From: an uncultured Erythrobacter sp.
Lineage (GTDB): Bacteria > Pseudomonadota > Alphaproteobacteria > Sphingomonadales > Sphingomonadaceae
Assembly: GCA_947502815.1 (NCBI GenBank)
Contig: CANNBH010000001.1
Location: forward strand, 248,001-312,000
Reading direction: 5' to 3'
DNA: 64,000 bases
The notes under the pieces were generated by a model. The model worked only from the letters and a program-made list of their open reading frames with translations. It made no database searches and was not told the origin of the DNA. Both the position numbers and the translations under genes were made by a program. The first letter of the stretch is position 1; each line of letters begins with the position of its first letter. Positions 61,078-64,000 of this stretch are shown here, piece after piece.

Positions 61078-61728
61078 TTGGCTTGGCTGCGCGCATTATA
61101 CGACTGGACGATGGAGAAGGCTGCCCACCCAAAAGCGGTGTGGTGGCTTGCGTTTTTCTGCTTCATTGAATCCAGCTTTTTCCCAATCCCACCGCACCCG
61201 CTGCTCGGGCTCATGTGTTTGGCCGAACCGAAAAAAGCCATTCGGTTTGCCTTGATCGCTACGCTCTCCTCCGTGCTCGGCGGCCTGTTTGGATACGCGA
61301 TTGGATATCTGTTGTACGAATCGGTTGGAGTTTGGCTGCTCGGGCTGCTCGGATTGAGCGAGAGTTTCCCGGTCGCTGCGTGTTATATCCGCGAGCAAGG
61401 TGCGCTGGCAGTCTTTTTCGCTGCTGGCACACCGGTACCGTTCAAACTTATGACGATTACAGCAGGCTTTATTGAGATGAACTTGCTGACGTTTGCTCTC
61501 GCCGCACTTGCCGGCCGGGCGCTGATTTTCATGGTTGTCGGGGTCTTGTTCCAGATCTTCGGAGCGCCAATAAAACGGATCATCGATAAATATTTGGGCC
61601 TTTTAACCAGTCTGTTTGTGGTGCTGGTAGTGGGCGGCTTCGTAGCCTTCACGCAATTCGCCAAAGCCGATGAAAACCCCGAAGCGCCGCATGTATGCGA
61701 CGCCGCAACCGACGTGCAATCGGAATAG
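61078..61728 (+). CDS. YqaA family (VTT/DedA-like) membrane protein
   Basis: A 216-aa inner-membrane protein with about five membrane segments: FFCFIESSFFPIPPHPLLGL (re-entrant loop with the conserved Glu and Pro), VLGGLFGYAIGYLLYESVGV, AVFFAAGTPVPFKLMTITAG with the conserved Pro motif, and a C-terminal helix. The VTT-fold family is linked to phospholipid scrambling and carrier-lipid flipping; this member is unassigned. TTG start with AAAGGGA upstream. Confidence 0.82.
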   Translation: MAWLRALYDWTMEKAAHPKAVWWLAFFCFIESSFFPIPPHPLLGLMCLAEPKKAIRFALIATLSSVLGGLFGYAIGYLLYESVGVWLLGLLGLSESFPVAACYIREQGALAVFFAAGTPVPFKLMTITAGFIEMNLLTFALAALAGRALIFMVVGVLFQIFGAPIKRIIDKYLGLLTSLFVVLVVGGFVAFTQFAKADENPEAPHVCDAATDVQSE

Positions 61729-61754
61729 AAACGTTTCTCAAGACATGAACACTC

Positions 61755-61784
61755 TTGGTTAGAGCTTTTTGCAAATCTAACCAA
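61755..61784. terminator. Bidirectional hairpin between convergent genes
   Basis: TTGGTTAGA (61755-61763) pairs with TCTAACCAA (61776-61784), 12-base loop, lengthened on both sides by CTC/GAG with one bulged base. It lies 26 bases after the YqaA-type stop and 22 bases past the spt stop. The T run is inside the loop, so it is weaker than a classical terminator. Confidence 0.6.
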
Positions 61785-61806
61785 AGAGGTCTGGGCATGC
61801 CCGCAG

Positions 61807-63054
61807 CTAGCCGATGATCCCTACCGTTTTACCGGCGCGCTCAAACATCTGCAGGATCGTTTCAACCTCTTCTGACGAATGTTCTGCGCACAATGAGCAG
61901 CGCAGTAAGGTCATATTGGCAGGCGTGGCGGGCGGGCGGGCAAGATTGACGTAGAGACCCTCTTGCAAAAGAGCTTCCCACATCCCAGCACCGCGTTCGA
62001 GGTCTGGCATGATCACCGCGACAATCGCGCTTTGAGGTTCGCTTGTGCCCAGTTCAAAGCCCATCTGCGTGAGGCCTGCGTGCAGCCGTTTGGAATTTTC
62101 CCAAAGATGCGCACGTTTGTTCGATCCATGCATCAGTTTGCGGATTGAGGTCGCGGCGGTGGCCACGACACTCGGCGGCAGGCTCGCTGTGAAAACATAG
62201 GGCCGGCAAACTAGACGCAATATGTCAAACTTCGGATGGTTGGAGACGCAGAAACCACCGACCGTTCCAACGCTTTTGGAGAACGTGCCGATGATGAAAT
62301 CAACGTCGTCCATTACGCCTTGCTCTTCGGCGACGCCCCGTCCGTTCTCGCCGATGAAACCCATTGAGTGTGCTTCATCGACCAAAACCATCGCGCCATA
62401 CTTCTTGGCGATGGCGACCATTTCTTTCAGCGGGGCAACATCACCCAGCATCGAATAGACGCCTTCCAGGATGACCAGCTTGCCCGCCCCTTCTGGAATG
62501 CGACGCAGCCGCTTTTCCATCGCTTCGATATCATTGTGACGAAACGGAACGATTTCAGCATTGCCCATGGCGCAGCCATCATAGATCGAAGCGTGGCTAT
62601 CGATATCAAGAACGACATAGTCACCCTTGCCAGCAATCGTTGCGATAATGCCGAGATTTGCTTGATAGCCGGTTGAGAAGACCATCGCATGGTCCATCCC
62701 GTAAAACTCTTTGAGCGCATCCTCGCATTCACGGTGACCCTGGTAGGTGCCGTTGAGAACCCGGCTCCCGGTTGTGCCAGCGCCAAAATCGGTAAGCGCT
62801 TGCTTACCGGCATCGAGCACGTCCGGATCGAAGGTCATCCCCATATAATTGTACGTTCCCAGCAGGATCGTATCGCGCCCATTGCAAATGGCGCGTGTCG
62901 GCGACAGCACCTTTTCCATGACCAGATTGAATGGGTCTTCTACCCCGCTGGCGAGCAGCGTTTCCCGGGTTTGAATAATCGGGTCGAACTTTGAAAACAG
63001 GTCGTGCGTCTCCGTTGCCGGGGCCGCCTCTGCGAGCGTTGCATTGTCAGTCAT
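61807..63054 (-). CDS. spt: Serine palmitoyltransferase
   Basis: A 415-aa PLP enzyme of the alpha-oxoamine synthase family that condenses serine with an acyl thioester to 3-ketosphinganine, the first step of sphingolipid synthesis. LLGTYNYMGMTFDPDVLDAG, GAGTTGSRVLNGTYQGH, VLVDEAHSMGFIGENGRG and the PLP-Lys motif GTFSKSVGTVGG are present. ALAS or KBL would give similar motifs, but the ACP directly upstream and the sphingomonad context favour SPT. Confidence 0.93.
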   Translation of the reverse strand: MTDNATLAEAAPATETHDLFSKFDPIIQTRETLLASGVEDPFNLVMEKVLSPTRAICNGRDTILLGTYNYMGMTFDPDVLDAGKQALTDFGAGTTGSRVLNGTYQGHRECEDALKEFYGMDHAMVFSTGYQANLGIIATIAGKGDYVVLDIDSHASIYDGCAMGNAEIVPFRHNDIEAMEKRLRRIPEGAGKLVILEGVYSMLGDVAPLKEMVAIAKKYGAMVLVDEAHSMGFIGENGRGVAEEQGVMDDVDFIIGTFSKSVGTVGGFCVSNHPKFDILRLVCRPYVFTASLPPSVVATAATSIRKLMHGSNKRAHLWENSKRLHAGLTQMGFELGTSEPQSAIVAVIMPDLERGAGMWEALLQEGLYVNLARPPATPANMTLLRCSLCAEHSSEEVETILQMFERAGKTVGIIG

Positions 63055-63067
63055 GTAGAAGCCTATA

Positions 63068-63310
63068 TCAGCTATCTTGTAGCTTGTGCACTGCGCTTAC
63101 CAAGAGGCCATAGGTTTCAATCTCGGCCTGTTGATTCATGCTGATGATAATGTCGAATTCATCCTCAATTTCGGCCACAAAATCCATGACGGTAAGGCTG
63201 TCAAATTCGAGGTCATTGGCAAAGGTTGTTGCGCTGGTGATCGCAACCCCCTTTTTGTTGAAAGGCTCAATAAGTCCGCGAATGCGTTCGTCGACTTCTG
63301 CTTCGGTCAT
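63068..63310 (-). CDS. Acyl carrier protein for sphingolipid synthesis
   Basis: An 80-aa ACP; the phosphopantetheine Ser is in DLEFDSLTVMDFVAEIEDEF. It differs from the fatty-acid-synthesis AcpP (no close DSLDxVEL core) and sits 13 bases before spt on the same strand, so it probably delivers the acyl group to the serine palmitoyltransferase, as known for Caulobacter and sphingomonads. Confidence 0.9.
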   Translation of the reverse strand: MTEAEVDERIRGLIEPFNKKGVAITSATTFANDLEFDSLTVMDFVAEIEDEFDIIISMNQQAEIETYGLLVSAVHKLQDS

Positions 63311-63461
63311 GATGATGGATGCTCTTGTTGGACTATGGTCGGTTTTAAATTTCTTCGGCTTTTACCCAGCTCAACGCGTGAAAAGCGTTTAGGGGCCACG
63401 CTTGTCAAGCTTTGCTCCCACTGGCACATGTCTTGCGGGCGAATGTGGGGGATGAAACTGC

Positions 63462-64000
63462 GTGACACAAGCGGGCGTACCATCGACGGAGGCAGAAATC
63501 GCTGCCGAGGGCAGTGATATGTCTGTCGCAGGCGACGCAACTCCTCCGTCACCGCGAGTGTTTTCCGCTCAAGCCATCCACTTGGTCCGCACCGCGCAGA
63601 TGAACACGCTGACCTTGTCGCAAATGGCCGATCAAAAAGCTTCAATCCTAATTGGTGCCACGTTTGTGGTCTTTTCACTCGCTGTGACCCGTTTGATCGG
63701 AAGTGAGATAAATTTTTCAACGCTTTGCCTCGCTGCTACGGCGTTTCTCTCCTCGCTTTGTGCGGTGATGGCTGTCCTGCCTTCCTTGGGGAAACCGCCC
63801 AGCGATGCCGCCGCCTTCAACCCCCTTTTCTTCGGTCATTTTGCGGCCATTAGCGAGGAGGAATGGACCGAAGATCTCCTCGATCAATTTGCCACCGACG
63901 AGGCGCTCTTTCGCACTATGTTGAAAGATGTCCATCAAAACGGTCAGGTGCTCTATAAACGGAAATATCGCTTTCTTTCTTATGCATACCGCATTTTCTT
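63462..64000 (+). CDS. Pycsar-effector-type (PycTM/DUF5706) membrane protein (partial)
   Basis: Open to the window end after 179 codons. HLVRTAQMNTLTLSQMADQKASILIGAT is the PycTM start, with MADQKA conserved; the first membrane segment is LIGATFVVFSLAVTRLIG, the second LCLAATAFLSSLCAVMAVLP. FNPLFFGHFAAISEEEW and KYRFLSYAYRIFF are the other family blocks. In Pycsar defence the effector senses a cyclic pyrimidine and disrupts the membrane; many stand-alone copies have no proven role. Start is GTG at 63462 with GGGGGA upstream (in-frame TGA just before); ATG at 63519 is possible. No uridylate or cytidylate cyclase is seen in the window. Confidence 0.85.
   Translation, partial: MTQAGVPSTEAEIAAEGSDMSVAGDATPPSPRVFSAQAIHLVRTAQMNTLTLSQMADQKASILIGATFVVFSLAVTRLIGSEINFSTLCLAATAFLSSLCAVMAVLPSLGKPPSDAAAFNPLFFGHFAAISEEEWTEDLLDQFATDEALFRTMLKDVHQNGQVLYKRKYRFLSYAYRIF

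Overview
The window reads as a core-chromosome segment of an alphaproteobacterium of the order Sphingomonadales, most likely the Erythrobacteraceae (inference). Pointers are a serine palmitoyltransferase plus dedicated acyl carrier protein (sphingolipid synthesis), a TonB/ExbB operon with several ExbD copies, a gene-transfer-agent (GTA) structural cluster with the order known from Rhodobacter capsulatus and its relatives, and many TTG/GTG starts with short Shine-Dalgarno sites.

Layout. 1-4.7 kb: the tail of a ligase-associated DEXH helicase, then a minus-strand tonB-exbB-exbD-exbD-exbD array ending in a diverged ExbD-like protein without the proton-channel Asp. 4.7-13 kb: mostly metabolic genes (homoserine dehydrogenase, class II fructose bisphosphatase, PRPP synthetase, an inositol-phosphatase/HisN-type enzyme) with small secreted proteins, two of which are tandem paralogues. 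13.0-19.4 kb: an accessory island holding an HlyD adaptor, a C39-peptidase ABC exporter, a 165-aa double-glycine-leader substrate and a secreted ClpP/crotonase-fold protein. It is followed by an IS6-type transposase remnant and a 3' fragment of tRNA-Ser, and is bracketed by an imperfect 18-bp direct repeat. This is the best candidate for an undescribed system in the window.

19.4-46.6 kb: housekeeping (rpmI-rplT, pheS-pheT, prfC, a PII-amt operon behind a near-perfect sigma-54 promoter, argD-argF-hslO, queC). Between these lie two tandem AraC-type regulators, hydrolases, a GMC oxidoreductase/sterol-desaturase pair, a secreted M20 amidohydrolase, a two-domain cold-shock protein with a glycine-rich N-terminus, an MFS transporter and an OmpA-type porin with a 28-proline hinge.

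46.8-60.8 kb: a contiguous minus-strand GTA cluster (small terminase, large terminase, portal, small membrane protein, prohead protease, capsid, head-tail and tail genes, tape measure, baseplate hub, NlpC/P60 peptidase, host-specificity protein, DUF2793). There is no integrase, replication or lysis gene. Most genes overlap by 1-8 bases, but the capsid gene stands alone, with an intrinsic-terminator-like hairpin just before it and two strong stem-loops just after it. The putative distal-tail protein carries a long N-terminal extension, and the usual gp7 slot holds only a 54-aa ORF. 61-64 kb: a YqaA-type membrane protein, serine palmitoyltransferase with its ACP, and a divergent Pycsar-effector-type (PycTM) membrane protein cut by the window end.

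All family calls come from reading translated motifs and gene order by eye; no database search was run.
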